A stretch of DNA of 64,000 nt from CAIZQW01 sp942493055 (lineage in GTDB: Bacteria > Verrucomicrobiota > Kiritimatiellia > RFP12 > UBA1067). Made by a program: the position numbers and the translations under genes. Positions 1 to 9,397 of this stretch are shown piece after piece. Under the pieces are notes generated by a model. It made no database searches. It worked only from the letters and a program-made list of their open reading frames with translations, and had not been told where the DNA came from. Location: NCBI GenBank assembly GCA_942493055.1, contig OW818680.1, positions 3,286,001-3,350,000 of the forward strand, in the 5' to 3' direction. Positions within the stretch are counted from its first letter, which is position 1. Each line of letters begins with the position of its first letter.

Positions 1-1
1 T

Positions 2-3000
2 ACGATCAACAACGGCACGGCCTCGGATAACCGGCTGCGCGGTCCTCTTACGGTGTGGGGGACCATCCGGGCGATTGATGGCGCGGCTCAGACCATCGGC
101 GGCGATATAACGCTTAATGGTGGCGCATTAGAGAGCGGCTCCGCAGTCGGAAACAACGCGACCTACGGAACCTTCTACTTCAACGCGGCCCGGACGCTGA
201 CGGCGAACGGCGCCGGAAATATCATCACTGGATCAAACAATACACTCGGTCTTAGCAATAGCGGGAATCTGACGTTTGACACACCGCTGGCCGGTGATGC
301 GCTGACGGTTTCGGGTAAGATCGTTAATCAGAGCGGCCAGACTACGGGGAAGATCGCTAAGAACGGAGCCGGCACGGTGACGCTGAGCGCGACGGACAGC
401 AGCTACCTGGGCTCCACGACGATCAACGGCGGAACACTTTCCTTTACCGGCACGAAGACTGGCGCAGGCGCGGTGACCGTGAACAGCGGTGGCACGCTGG
501 CGGGCACGGGCAGTATAACGGGTGCGGTGACGGTAGCCGCAGGCGGGCGGGTCGCCCCCGGAGCCGGCGGCGTGGGGACGCTGACGCTGAGCGATGCACG
601 TACCCTGCAGCCGGGTAGCGAGCTGGTGTTCGAGTTCAACGCGACGCCTGCCAACGACAAGATCTCGGGTGCCGCCGAAGTGACCATCAACGGCGGCGGG
701 GTTTATCTGTATGCCGAGGGCACGACCACCCCGTGGACGACACCGGGGGTTTATCAGTTGATCCAATACACTGGAACGCCCGCTGCGGCTAACCTCTCGG
801 TTCTGAACCCGCAGCCGGGCCTCAGCTACACCTTCGGGACGGACGGAACGTGGATCACGCTGACCCTTGCGGCGGTCTCCGTGTCCGAGTGGACCGGCGG
901 CGGTGCGAACGACAATTGGAACACGTCCGGAAACTGGACGTTGACGCCAACCGGCGGGGAGACACTTACGTTCGGGCAACTGGATGCGGTACGGCAGGTC
1001 AATGTCAACGACTTCGTCGGCGCGACCTTCAACGGGATATTTTTCGACCAGAACGGGACCTACACCCTCTCGGGCAACGCCATCAGTCTGGGCGGCAGCG
1101 TCGTGAACCTGACGCCGAACACGCAGACAGTCAACCTGGACGGGCTGACAATGACCGGCACGCACACCTTTGCTGCCGCGTCGGGCGATCTGGTCATCGG
1201 CGCGCCGATCGGAGGGGCCTACGGGCTGAACAAGACCGGAGCGAACGCGCTGACCCTGAACAATATCAACACCTACACCGGGAACACGTGGGTGAACGAA
1301 GGTTCACTGGGCATCGGCGGTTCAGGGCAGTTGAACAGCGGAACATATTCCGGCACGATAGGCTTGGGCACCACCGGCAGCGTATTCCAGTACGACAGCT
1401 CAGCGAATCAGACGTTAGACGGCGTCATCAGTGGCAGCGGATCGCTGGTCATGAGCGGAGACGGCACGCTGACGCTTAGCGCGACTAACACGTACACGGG
1501 GGGCAATACGATCCACGCGGATTCAGGGCAGTTGACGGCCACCGTGAACACCACACAAAACAGCATCGGGACAGGCGCGACGTCCGTCGGCGCCGGTTCC
1601 ACGCTGCGGCTGAACAACAACAACACCACCTCGGCGACCACCATGATTGGCAACGTGTTCACGGGCGTCGGACGCTTGCAACTCAACTTCGCGGCGGGCA
1701 CGACGGCGAGAAATACCACCATGGCAAACGTGGGCGGCTTCGCGGGAACGGTCGAACTCTCTGCGGCGGGAACCTCTGGCGACAAGTGGAGCGTGAGCGG
1801 CGTCAACGCGCCGAGTGCCTTGGTCGCGATCGGAAGCGGCTCCCAGTTGTTTATCAACGGCGCGGCAAGCACGTTCTCCCGAGTTGATGCGATCGGCACA
1901 GGCAACAGCGAAAACCGGGGCGCGATCCGGTTGGCCAATACGCTCAACGCGCCCGTAAAGTTGATGGGCAACACGTCGATCGGCCCGGAAGCAGGAACGA
2001 TCAACGGGGACATCAGCGGCGGCGCCGCCGGACCGTTACTGCTCACGGTCGGCAATAGCAGCACCGGCAACGCCACCTTCACGGGCGTGTTGGAGGACGG
2101 GCTCGGTACGCTGGCTCTGACGAAGACGGCGGCCGGCACGCTAACCCTCACCGGTGCCAACACCTTCACCGGCGACACCACGATCAGCGGCGGCACCTTG
2201 AGCGTAAACACGATTGCCGACAGCGGGGTTGCATGCAACATCGGACAAGGTACGGCAATTGCGCTGGGAGGGGGCACCCTTCAGTACACGGGGGGATCCG
2301 TGAGCATGAATCGCGCGATCACTACCACCGCCTCGAGCAGTATTGATGTCAATACCGCAGGGACGACACTGACCCTCACCGGTGGCATTAGCGGGTCAGC
2401 ACTCATGACAAAGCTGGGCACTGGCACGTTGACCTGGCTGAACAATACGGCCACGACGGGCGGTTTGTCGGTACGGTTTGGGAGCCTTGTGATGGATCAG
2501 GCTGCGTACAGCAATTCATCTGGCACCCAGATTCTCGTAGGAACGACATCAGGCGACAACGCCCGGCTGGTCTTGCGAAACAATGCTACGATAACCCAAA
2601 CCGGCAACAATTGGATCCAGATTGGCCCCGCTACCGGTAGCAAGGGCGTGGTGGTGATGGAAAGTGGGATGATCCAGAAGACTCATACCAGCAATGGATA
2701 CACGGTCGGCAACGAGAACAACTCCAGCGGCGCGCTCTACCAATTGGGCGGCGCTATCAGCGGGTCGAACGAGTTCAACATCGCTCATAACAATGCCGGT
2801 GCCTATGGTTTCTACCGGAATGACGGTGGCTCATTGACGAACAACGGATGGATTCAGATTGCCCGTATTGGCACCGGGCTCATGTATCTTAACGGCGGTT
2901 CCATCGTCTCCACCGCGAACGGGTTGATCGTCGGCAACAATGGCATCGGCGTGCTGTACCAGACGGGCGGCATGATCGGCGGCTCCCAGCCGATTATCAT

Positions 3001-4057
3001 GGTGTACACGGCCAACGCGGCGTATCGCGGTGAACTGACGTTGGCCGGAACGGCCAGCATTGACATCGCAAACGAGTTGAATATGGGGCGGGTCGGTGTG
3101 GGGACGGCAGTAGTCAACCTCAATGCCGGCACGCTGAGGATCAAGCGGGTGTTCGAGGGGAATGCGAGCGCTACGACCGTCTTCAACTTCAATGGCGGCA
3201 CGCTGAAGGCCAACACCGGCGCGGGCGCGAACTTCTTTCAGGGGCTTGATAATGCGTTCGTTCATGCCGGCGGCGCGACCATTGATGATGGCGGTTATCC
3301 CATCACCATCGGGCAGAACCTGCTGGCACCGACAGGTAATGGCATCAGCAGTATTTCCGTTGCCAACGGGGGTTCCGGCTACATTGGTGCCCCATACGTT
3401 GCCATTACCGACGGCACCGGCGTGCGTGCCACGGCGGTCGCCAACATGGTGGACGACGGCACCGGCAACAACACGTTCAAGGTCGGCTCCATCACGGTGA
3501 CCAGTCCGGGGAACTATATGGTTGTTCCCGCGACTGTGACGGTGACCGGCGGCGGTCCGACCGTGGCGGCGAGCGGATTCACGATCGGAACTGCCGCCAA
3601 CACGAGCGGCGGACTCACCAAGACCGGCGACGGCACGCTGACGCTGACCGGGGCGAACACCTACACCAACACGACGACGGTCAGCGAGGGGACGATGGCG
3701 CTGGGCGCGAACGGCACGCTCTCCCCGGCCACACCCGTCTCGCTGGGCGCAGGCACCCTGGATGCCGGCGTCTACTCGAACGCCGTCAGCACGCTGACGG
3801 TGACGGGCGACGCGACGATCAACCTAGGCGCGGGCGGCAAGCTGGTCTTTGCCGACAGCGCTCTGACAACCTGGCCCGGCACTTTGACCATCACCGGCGA
3901 CTTTGTTGACGGCGCTTCCATCCGCTTCGGGACAAACAAGGAGGCGCTGACCAAGCAGCAGCTCGGCAAGATCAAAAAGAGGGGCGTCGCGGGCTATATT
4001 CTGGATGAAAACGGGTTCCTTGTTTACAGGCCTGGCACACGCATCTCATTCTTCTAA
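2..4057 (+). CDS. Autotransporter-associated beta-strand repeat protein, 5' partial
   Basis: The reading frame is open from base 2, so the true start lies upstream; the GTG at 53 is only the first start-like codon. The product (over 1,350 residues visible) is rich in Gly, Thr, Asn, Ser and Ala. It repeats the motif of autotransporter-associated beta-strand repeats (PATR): a G-TLTL-G-NTYTG-T-I--G-L pattern appears at least five times, for example near bases 360-450, 1235-1310, 1455-1530, 2110-2200 and 3620-3690. Such proteins form long parallel beta-helices exported to the surface. The C-terminus has no outer-membrane barrel and no clear PEP-CTERM anchor; it ends in a GYILDENG-type tail seen in PVC repeat proteins. 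Surface adhesin or structural role is inferred; the export route cannot be told because the N-terminus is missing. Confidence 0.85.
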   Translation, partial: TINNGTASDNRLRGPLTVWGTIRAIDGAAQTIGGDITLNGGALESGSAVGNNATYGTFYFNAARTLTANGAGNIITGSNNTLGLSNSGNLTFDTPLAGDALTVSGKIVNQSGQTTGKIAKNGAGTVTLSATDSSYLGSTTINGGTLSFTGTKTGAGAVTVNSGGTLAGTGSITGAVTVAAGGRVAPGAGGVGTLTLSDARTLQPGSELVFEFNATPANDKISGAAEVTINGGGVYLYAEGTTTPWTTPGVYQLIQYTGTPAAANLSVLNPQPGLSYTFGTDGTWITLTLAAVSVSEWTGGGANDNWNTSGNWTLTPTGGETLTFGQLDAVRQVNVNDFVGATFNGIFFDQNGTYTLSGNAISLGGSVVNLTPNTQTVNLDGLTMTGTHTFAAASGDLVIGAPIGGAYGLNKTGANALTLNNINTYTGNTWVNEGSLGIGGSGQLNSGTYSGTIGLGTTGSVFQYDSSANQTLDGVISGSGSLVMSGDGTLTLSATNTYTGGNTIHADSGQLTATVNTTQNSIGTGATSVGAGSTLRLNNNNTTSATTMIGNVFTGVGRLQLNFAAGTTARNTTMANVGGFAGTVELSAAGTSGDKWSVSGVNAPSALVAIGSGSQLFINGAASTFSRVDAIGTGNSENRGAIRLANTLNAPVKLMGNTSIGPEAGTINGDISGGAAGPLLLTVGNSSTGNATFTGVLEDGLGTLALTKTAAGTLTLTGANTFTGDTTISGGTLSVNTIADSGVACNIGQGTAIALGGGTLQYTGGSVSMNRAITTTASSSIDVNTAGTTLTLTGGISGSALMTKLGTGTLTWLNNTATTGGLSVRFGSLVMDQAAYSNSSGTQILVGTTSGDNARLVLRNNATITQTGNNWIQIGPATGSKGVVVMESGMIQKTHTSNGYTVGNENNSSGALYQLGGAISGSNEFNIAHNNAGAYGFYRNDGGSLTNNGWIQIARIGTGLMYLNGGSIVSTANGLIVGNNGIGVLYQTGGMIGGSQPIIMVYTANAAYRGELTLAGTASIDIANELNMGRVGVGTAVVNLNAGTLRIKRVFEGNASATTVFNFNGGTLKANTGAGANFFQGLDNAFVHAGGATIDDGGYPITIGQNLLAPTGNGISSISVANGGSGYIGAPYVAITDGTGVRATAVANMVDDGTGNNTFKVGSITVTSPGNYMVVPATVTVTGGGPTVAASGFTIGTAANTSGGLTKTGDGTLTLTGANTYTNTTTVSEGTMALGANGTLSPATPVSLGAGTLDAGVYSNAVSTLTVTGDATINLGAGGKLVFADSALTTWPGTLTITGDFVDGASIRFGTNKEALTKQQLGKIKKRGVAGYILDENGFLVYRPGTRISFF

Positions 4058-4084
4058 ACCTGGAACGGCAGAGGCGATATTCGG

Positions 4085-4171
4085 TTCTACTTGAGCGTTA
4101 AACGCTTAACGCTCAAGTAGAAGGAGAACGGGTTTTCCAACCCGTTGGAGCACGGACAGGAAAGTCCGTGC
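4085..4171. repeat. Cluster of three hairpins between convergent genes
   Basis: Three perfect inverted repeats follow one another. The first has a 17-bp stem (TTCTACTTGAGCGTTAA at 4085-4101, partner 4106-4122, loop ACGC). The second has an 8-bp stem at 4127-4146 (AACGGGTT, loop TTCC). The third has an 8-bp stem at 4150-4171 (GCACGGAC, loop AGGAAA). They lie between the convergent repeat-protein and PIG-L genes and could end transcription from both sides, although no U-tract follows. The first uses the TTAACGC unit that recurs at 9.3, 59.4, 60.9 and 62.7 kb. Confidence 0.75.
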
Positions 4172-4186
4172 CCCCATCACTCCACG

Positions 4187-4582
4187 TTACAGAAAGGGAA
4201 AAAGGGCCTTCAGCTCCTCTGCCGTCGGAAGGTGTCCATACTCGCTCAGTTCAAACGCCCGGATCAGGCGCGTCATGGTTTTGCGCATCTCGATGGAGGG
4301 CATCAGTTCCCCGTCTTCATTGTCAGGCAGCACGAGGTAGTCGTTGACGCCCAGGATCTCCTTGACTCGCCGGGTCTCGGCTAAGCGACGCGCCCTCAAC
4401 GCCTCCGGCTGCATCGATATATGGCCCTTGTCGCCGTTCAAAAAAGAGACCATGTTGACCACGGCGCCTGCGGCCTGATACTTGAGAATTGTCCCCCCGG
4501 CACAGATTTCACAATCATCAGGATGCGCGCCGATCACCATGACGCGCAAACGTTGAGCAAGAGGCGTGTGTTGTGTGTTCAT
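4187..4582 (-). pseudogene. PIG-L family deacetylase with an internal in-frame deletion
   Basis: Start chosen at ATG 4582, 10 bp after the sulfatase stop; an upstream in-frame extension to 4660 would overlap that gene. The N-terminus carries the PIG-L/LmbE zinc motif (AHPDD) followed by the usual strand-helix pattern to DNEDGELMPSIEMRKTMTRLIR. The sequence then jumps directly to AFELSEYG-LPT-EEL--LFPF, which resembles the C-terminal tail of full-length relatives. The 132-residue frame therefore lacks roughly the central half of the usual 230-270 residue domain, including the second zinc-binding H-x-x-H segment. It is probably inactive. Full-length family members hydrolyse N-acetyl groups from sugars. 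It is likely co-transcribed with the upstream sulfatase, which suits glycan breakdown. Confidence 0.7.
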
Positions 4583-4592
4583 CGTTGAGTCC

Positions 4593-5993
4593 TTACTTCC
4601 CTGTGACACTCCCTGCCTGACGCCGGTTGGCACCGGTTGATTTTGTGAGGTTGTCGCCAAGATCGGCGCGGGCCTCTTTTACAAGATTCTCGAGTTCGGC
4701 AACGATCTCGGGATGCTTTTCTTTCACATCGGTTTGCTCGGCCATGTCTGCGGTGAGATCGTAGAGCGCGTAGGTCGCGGTGCCTCTCGCATAAGGACCT
4801 TCCTTGCCGTCCATGCCAGGCGTGACGCCCTGATAGGAGCGGAAGCTGTGCGGCAGGACCAGTTTCCAGTTATCGCGCCGCACGGCTTCGAGGTCGTTCG
4901 CGTTGTAATAGTAATAAAACGATTTACGTGGCGAGTCGCCGGGTTCGTTAAAGAGCAGCTTGGAAATATCAACTCCGTCGATACGGCGTTCAGGCAGGGG
5001 AACCTGCGCCAGCTTGGCCAGCGTCGGCAGGATGTCGAGCGTGGTGGCGAAGCGCTCGCAGGCGGTTGCCGCAGGAATGCGCTTGGGCCAGCGCATCACG
5101 CAGGGCACGCGGTGTCCGCCATCAAACGAGCACCCCTTCCCTTCCCGTAAGCCGCGACAGGTCCCGCTATGGTTGCCCCAGTTGAGCCAAGGTCCGTTAT
5201 CCGATGTAAAGATCACCAGCGTCTCCTCTTCGAGTCCGCACTCCTTCAGCGCCTTCATCACTTCGCCGACAGACCAGTCGATCTCCATCAGGACATCGCC
5301 AAACATCCCTTGTTCGCTCTTCCCTTTGAATTTAGAGGAGACGCCCAGCGGGACATGCGGCATCGACTGTGCCAGATAGAGGAAGAAGGGTTTGTCCTTG
5401 TTCTTCTTCACAAATTCGACAGCCTTCTCTGTGTAACGGGTGGTCAGGGTGTCTTGGTCGGTCAGCGAGAGAATGTCCGCAACCGTCTCGCGGTTTTCAT
5501 AGAGCTTCAACGTCGGCCACTGCTTGTTGCGATGGGGCCACATGTCGTTCGAATAGGGCAGTCCGAAAAAAGTGTCAAAGCCATGATTGAGCGGGGAGAA
5601 TTCCGGTGCATCCCCCAAGTGCCATTTCCCAATGATCGCCGTCGCATAACCGCCCGCCTTCAATACAGAGGCAATGGTCTTCTCTTCAGTTGAAAGCCCT
5701 TTTTTGGAATGTGGACCGAGTGCGCCGGTGATTCCCACGCGGTTCGGATAACAGCCTGTCATCAACGCAGCGCGCGAGGCGGAGCATACGGCCTGAGCAG
5801 CGCAAAAGTTGTTAAAGCGCATGCCCTCTTTGGCCAGTGTGTCGATGTTGGGCGTGCTGTATCCCTTGGCGCCAAAGCACCCGATATCGGTGTACCCCAA
5901 ATCATCGCAGAAGACTAAAACAATATTGGGGGCCTTTGCCCAGCTCGTAAACCCCAGCATCCCGGCAAGTCCCATCAGTAGCCATTTTGACAT
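4593..5993 (-). CDS. Secreted formylglycine-dependent sulfatase
   Basis: A 466-residue protein with an N-terminal signal peptide (about residues 1-20) and the alkaline-phosphatase-fold sulfatase domain. The metal-binding Asp pair is at residues 30-31 in the VFCDDLGY segment. The catalytic signature CSASR begins at Cys70; this is the C-x-A/P-S-R motif whose Cys is oxidised to formylglycine. Later family motifs are present, including GKWHLGD and TSDNG. It should release sulfate from sulfated polysaccharide in the periplasm or outside the cell. The maturase that makes formylglycine is not in the window. A truncated PIG-L gene follows after 10 bp. The natural substrate cannot be read from sequence. 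Confidence 0.92.
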   Translation of the reverse strand: MSKWLLMGLAGMLGFTSWAKAPNIVLVFCDDLGYTDIGCFGAKGYSTPNIDTLAKEGMRFNNFCAAQAVCSASRAALMTGCYPNRVGITGALGPHSKKGLSTEEKTIASVLKAGGYATAIIGKWHLGDAPEFSPLNHGFDTFFGLPYSNDMWPHRNKQWPTLKLYENRETVADILSLTDQDTLTTRYTEKAVEFVKKNKDKPFFLYLAQSMPHVPLGVSSKFKGKSEQGMFGDVLMEIDWSVGEVMKALKECGLEEETLVIFTSDNGPWLNWGNHSGTCRGLREGKGCSFDGGHRVPCVMRWPKRIPAATACERFATTLDILPTLAKLAQVPLPERRIDGVDISKLLFNEPGDSPRKSFYYYYNANDLEAVRRDNWKLVLPHSFRSYQGVTPGMDGKEGPYARGTATYALYDLTADMAEQTDVKEKHPEIVAELENLVKEARADLGDNLTKSTGANRRQAGSVTGK

Positions 5994-6089
5994 ACGTTTA
6001 TTCCCTTCAAATTATTTAAGAACATAACAGAGAGGCCCTGCAAATACGAGTCAAAACGAGGTTTGCTCTGCTAAAAGCGGAATACTTTA

Positions 6090-6191
6090 TTAACCGCAAA
6101 GAACACAAAGATCGCAAAGATCAACTTCTAAGTGCTTTGTTTTGTACTCAGAAAAAGCTTTTCTCTGTGTTCTCTGCGTTCTTTGTGGTAA
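6090..6191. repeat. Dispersed AACCGCAAAGAAC inverted repeat
   Basis: The left arm (6090-6120) is built of CGCAAAGAACACAAAG units. The right arm (6161-6191) is its imperfect reverse complement, TCTCTGTGTTCTCTGCG followed by TTCTTTGTGG. A second copy with the same arms is at 58058-58157, where it overlaps the start of a coding frame. The element sits in the 311-bp gap between the divergent sulfatase and BSP-peptidase genes; no convincing gene was seen in the rest of the gap. Confidence 0.75.
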
Positions 6192-6304
6192 AAATCTCTC
6201 AATCTGCATCAACCCGCGAAATCATTTTGCGGTAAAATGAAGATGCGCTTGCCCCGAACTATTCAGGCTCGACCAACGGGGGGAGGTGCTGATATAGTGT
6301 TGTC

Positions 6305-7636
6305 ATGAATAAACAGCGTTTTACGTGCGCATGCGCATGCATGGGAATCGTCTTACAAACTGCGTGGTTGCAGGCCGAGCCGGTCTGTCATACAGCCACC
6401 TCTGCCATTGCGAATGCTTTTTCATTTTCAACATTGCCGTTGCCCTCCAATAATGACCTGCCCTATCGCATCACAGTCATCGAAGGTCAACTCGATTCAA
6501 ATGCAGCGAAACCCGATTGCCTCTCCGATGGTGAGATTCCACGTTCCTCGGATGATCCCAGGCGCGCTCTCTTTTTTGCACCGAGTACCGATGGCGGCCG
6601 CTTGCTCATCACGTTTGAACAGGCCCAGGAGATCAAACAGATTAACACCTATTCCTGGCATCAATCGACCCGTGCGCCCCAGGTGTATACCGTGTATGCG
6701 TATACGGGGACAGCCACTCCGCAACCCGCTGATCTGGTGCGTACAAAAAAACTAGAGCAGCAGGGCTGGAAAAAAGTAATCGACGTGAATACCCGCACCA
6801 CGCACGGGTCATTCGGTCAGCACATCGCTTCAATTTCTGACACCACAGGTTCTCTGGGCTCATATCGCTATCTGCTGCTGGATCTGCATCGGACAACAGC
6901 GTGTTCACCTTTCGGCAATACGTTTTTCTGCGAGCTGGATATTGTGGGCATGAAGAGTCCGTCGCCGACGCAGGTGCCTGCTGTTCAGAAAAAACAATTC
7001 ACCACCGAAGTTGTGACAACAGATCAGTCGCTGCGCCTTGCCGTTGATTATACACTCGCGCCCGAACTGGAGGCGTGGATCAAAGAGAACGTCCTGCCGG
7101 TCTGTACAAATGAATATTCAAAAGTCTGTCGGGTCCTCGGCGTGAAGCCCGTAGGGCAGCAGATTTTATGCATGAGGCTTAAGACCGATATGGGCGGCGT
7201 GCCGGCATCAGCAGGCGGCGGCACCATCAACCTCAATGCGCAGTGGGCTGGAAAGAATCGGCATGAGGCGGTCGGCGCGGTCATCCACGAGGTGGCGCAT
7301 ATTGTGCAGAGCTACCCGGGGGGTGCGCCGGGATGGCTGACAGAGGGTATTGCGGATTATGTGCGCTGGTTCCTCTATGAGCCGCAGACAAAGGGTGCGA
7401 AATTGACGCGCCACAATATCGACAAAGCGCGCTATGATTCGAGTTATCGGATCTCCGCGAACTTCATCGACTGGGTCATCCACACGTATGATAAAGACGG
7501 GACGTTGCTGATAAAGTTGAACACGGCCTTGAGAGAAAAACAGTATACCGATGACTTCTGGCAGACAATGACCTGCAAGAGCCTCACGGAGCTGAACGAT
7601 GCCTGGCTTGCGGAAAGCCGCGAGCGATTGAAGTAA
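6305..7636 (+). CDS. Secreted BSP-family putative zinc metallopeptidase
   Basis: A 443-residue protein beginning with a signal peptide that ends near ALA-like residues 20-25. Residues ~45-215 form a beta-rich module resembling a discoidin/F5-8C-type carbohydrate-binding domain (FEQAQEIKQINTYSWHQS, then a strand-rich tail). The C-terminal half matches the basic secretory protein/peptidase family (PF04450). It has HEVAH at residues 328-332 as the zinc-binding HExxH motif, followed by the family's GWLTEGIADYVRW segment. It is likely exported and may act on protein or glycoprotein while bound to sugar. Proteolysis is inferred from the motif; the family is poorly characterised. It stands alone, with a strong structural repeat just downstream. 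Confidence 0.8.
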   Translation: MNKQRFTCACACMGIVLQTAWLQAEPVCHTATSAIANAFSFSTLPLPSNNDLPYRITVIEGQLDSNAAKPDCLSDGEIPRSSDDPRRALFFAPSTDGGRLLITFEQAQEIKQINTYSWHQSTRAPQVYTVYAYTGTATPQPADLVRTKKLEQQGWKKVIDVNTRTTHGSFGQHIASISDTTGSLGSYRYLLLDLHRTTACSPFGNTFFCELDIVGMKSPSPTQVPAVQKKQFTTEVVTTDQSLRLAVDYTLAPELEAWIKENVLPVCTNEYSKVCRVLGVKPVGQQILCMRLKTDMGGVPASAGGGTINLNAQWAGKNRHEAVGAVIHEVAHIVQSYPGGAPGWLTEGIADYVRWFLYEPQTKGAKLTRHNIDKARYDSSYRISANFIDWVIHTYDKDGTLLIKLNTALREKQYTDDFWQTMTCKSLTELNDAWLAESRERLK

Positions 7637-7704
7637 GGTGGTAAGCCCGACCGGGGGTCCGGGAATAAACGATGATGTAACTTTTTTCATCGAATAACGC
7701 GAAC

Positions 7705-7938
7705 CACTCGAATGAAAAGAATGTTTTACGCGAAGATCGCTATGAGAGGTGCTTGCACGGAAAGCCCCCGCGAGTGGCTGAATACAGCCGGGGCTTATCT
7801 CGTGCAAGCACCCGATGGGCACATAAGGACTCTGGGTGAAGGACGAGCTGTGCCGACGGCGTATTCGCCGATTGCGTAGGCACGCCGTCCTTCACCCAAA
7901 TAGCGTTCTTTGCGAAAAAGTATTCCACCATTCCAGTG
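7705..7938. other. Structured inverted-repeat element with two internal tiered hairpins
   Basis: Two imperfect 39-nt arms (7705-7743 and 7900-7938; 27 of 39 positions complementary) enclose two hairpins of nearly equal size. Hairpin A (7748-7812) has a perfect 12-bp base GGTGCTTGCACG, a 7-bp middle stem and a 5-bp tip with loop AATA. Hairpin B (7834-7897) has a perfect 12-bp base GGGTGAAGGACG, a 5-bp middle stem (GTGCC) and a 5-bp tip with loop TATT. As RNA this would fold into a three-way junction of about 234 nt. No supported protein lies inside. It could be a non-coding RNA, a MITE-like mobile element or a bidirectional terminator between the convergent flanking genes. It ends 3 bp before the stop codon of the minus-strand gene at 7942. 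Confidence 0.65.
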
Positions 7939-7941
7939 AAG

Positions 7942-9297
7942 TTAGAGCCGCAAATCTTTTTTTAGATGGTCGACAATATCTTGCGCCTCGCGCTCGGTCG
8001 GGACGTTCGTGGCGACGGTGATGCGGCTGAAGAGGTAGCGCCATTCAAAGCGCTTGTATTGCGACTCCGTGTTCCGTTCGATCACAACATCATACCAGAT
8101 CTGGCCGCCGCTCTTGGTGGTGTCGCTGAGATTCACCCCTGTTGCACTCGAGCACGGGCAGTGACGTGTCCACGGAATACCTAAGAATCGCGAACGCTGA
8201 TGAATCATTCCGTTCTCGATCCAGGTGCGCCGGGCGATTAAGCCACGCACACCCATGAGGAGAAGCAGGAGTCCGATAAAGCTAAAGACAGCCCCGAGCA
8301 TGCAGACCCCCAGACACATGAACAGTGGAAAGAGGCGAAAGAGGTTGTGCCATCCGTGCGAAGCCTTCAGTACATCTTTCAGGAGACCTGGCAACTCGTT
8401 GCCGGGCACAAATACCCCGACCGACAGCATCACAAGCCCGAAGATCAACGGGATCACGCAAAGTCCCTTCTGCATGCCTATGGCATCGCAGATATAGGTG
8501 GTCGCGCCGTTTTCAAATTCTGTACGCACGCGCCGCCTCTGCCCGATATCATGTAAAAAGGCCTCGAGCGGTTTTTCTGTTTGCTGGTGGCCCTTGACCG
8601 ATGGATCGCTTGCGGAAGTCCGGAAGACGGGCACGCGGAAGCGCATGTTGAGATCCGGGCCCGGCAGTTTCGCAAAGACGCGCAGTGTCCAGCGAACAAC
8701 CACGCGGAAGTCCCCTCGGCTTTTGGAGTCTGTCTCATCGGTCAGGCCATACGGGATCGTATAATCGAACGGGATGGCGCAGTGGCCGTCATGGCACAAG
8801 GAGGCATTCGTGTTGACCCGGATCGTATGTGCCCATACGCGGTCGACAGACACCTCATCGCTGCTATCACCTTTGCCGTGGATCGTCGTCGTGGTTTCGC
8901 AGATCAACTCCATCCTTACATCGGTATCCGAGGGGAACGACTCCGGCAATAAGACCTCGCCGCGAAAATGGCCGCCGATGACACCGGGCACTGTGCGCAT
9001 CTGCACACGGCATCTGCTGAAGCGGAGCCAGCGGGAGGTCGCGACAAGTGCGGCAATCAGAAAGATCAGGCCGCTTGCACCGATGCCGTATGGGAAGAGG
9101 ATTTCCCACCGGACCCGGGAAAAGTACAGTATGCCCGGATTCTTGACGATGATCAAAGCCGCAACACCGAATAATATAAGTGCTGCAATCCAGAAGCCTA
9201 TTGTCTGAGCGCCCAACCCGGAACGGCACGTACCCTCTCGCCAGCGGCGATGTTCCCAAGGGAAGGGTTTTGCGGCGGATGAAAGTGTGTTAGACAT
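7942..9297 (-). CDS. Uncharacterised integral membrane protein
   Basis: A 451-residue protein not matched to a named family. Two hydrophobic helices lie near residues 30-52 and 64-86. A polar, strand-rich region of about 185 residues follows; it looks like an arrestin- or immunoglobulin-type beta sandwich (CHDGHCAIPFDYTIPYGL, then VVVRWTLRVFAKLPG). Two more long hydrophobic stretches are near 275-297 and 312-345, followed by a soluble tail of about 100 residues. The arrangement suggests a four-helix membrane protein with one extramembrane beta domain. No enzymatic motif was seen. It appears to be a single-gene unit, with a TTAACGC repeat separating it from pdxB upstream. Confidence 0.7.
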   Translation of the reverse strand: MSNTLSSAAKPFPWEHRRWREGTCRSGLGAQTIGFWIAALILFGVAALIIVKNPGILYFSRVRWEILFPYGIGASGLIFLIAALVATSRWLRFSRCRVQMRTVPGVIGGHFRGEVLLPESFPSDTDVRMELICETTTTIHGKGDSSDEVSVDRVWAHTIRVNTNASLCHDGHCAIPFDYTIPYGLTDETDSKSRGDFRVVVRWTLRVFAKLPGPDLNMRFRVPVFRTSASDPSVKGHQQTEKPLEAFLHDIGQRRRVRTEFENGATTYICDAIGMQKGLCVIPLIFGLVMLSVGVFVPGNELPGLLKDVLKASHGWHNLFRLFPLFMCLGVCMLGAVFSFIGLLLLLMGVRGLIARRTWIENGMIHQRSRFLGIPWTRHCPCSSATGVNLSDTTKSGGQIWYDVVIERNTESQYKRFEWRYLFSRITVATNVPTEREAQDIVDHLKKDLRL

Positions 9298-9316
9298 GTT
9301 CGTTCCTGTCTATAAC

Positions 9317-9379
9317 TTTAGCGTTAAGCGTTGGACGTTGAACATTTAACTCTCAACGTTTAACTTTTAACGCTCAATT
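9317..9379. repeat. TTAACGC-type low-complexity inverted repeat
   Basis: This 63-nt segment is made of GCGTTAAGCGTT, ACGTTGAACATTTAAC and CTCAACGTTTAACTTTT units. Its two halves are imperfect reverse complements (TTTAGCGTTAAGCGTT against AACTTTTAACGC). The unit is shared with repeats at 4085, 59418, 60845 and 62695. It fills most of the 100-bp gap between two minus-strand genes. Confidence 0.7.
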
Positions 9380-9397
9380 TGAAAAGTTACCCTTCCA

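Noticed and set aside
53..4057. Classical autotransporter with a beta-barrel
   Set aside because: The C-terminus does not have the barrel or a terminal aromatic strand. Only the passenger-type repeats are present.
7748..7897. Integron attC sites
   Set aside because: The folded shape is suggestive, but the conserved core sites (GTTRRRY and its partner) are missing and there is no integrase or cassette array.
7740..7931. A 63-residue frame inside the structured element
   Set aside because: It is read through the hairpins, lacks a ribosome-binding site and has no codon pattern of a gene.
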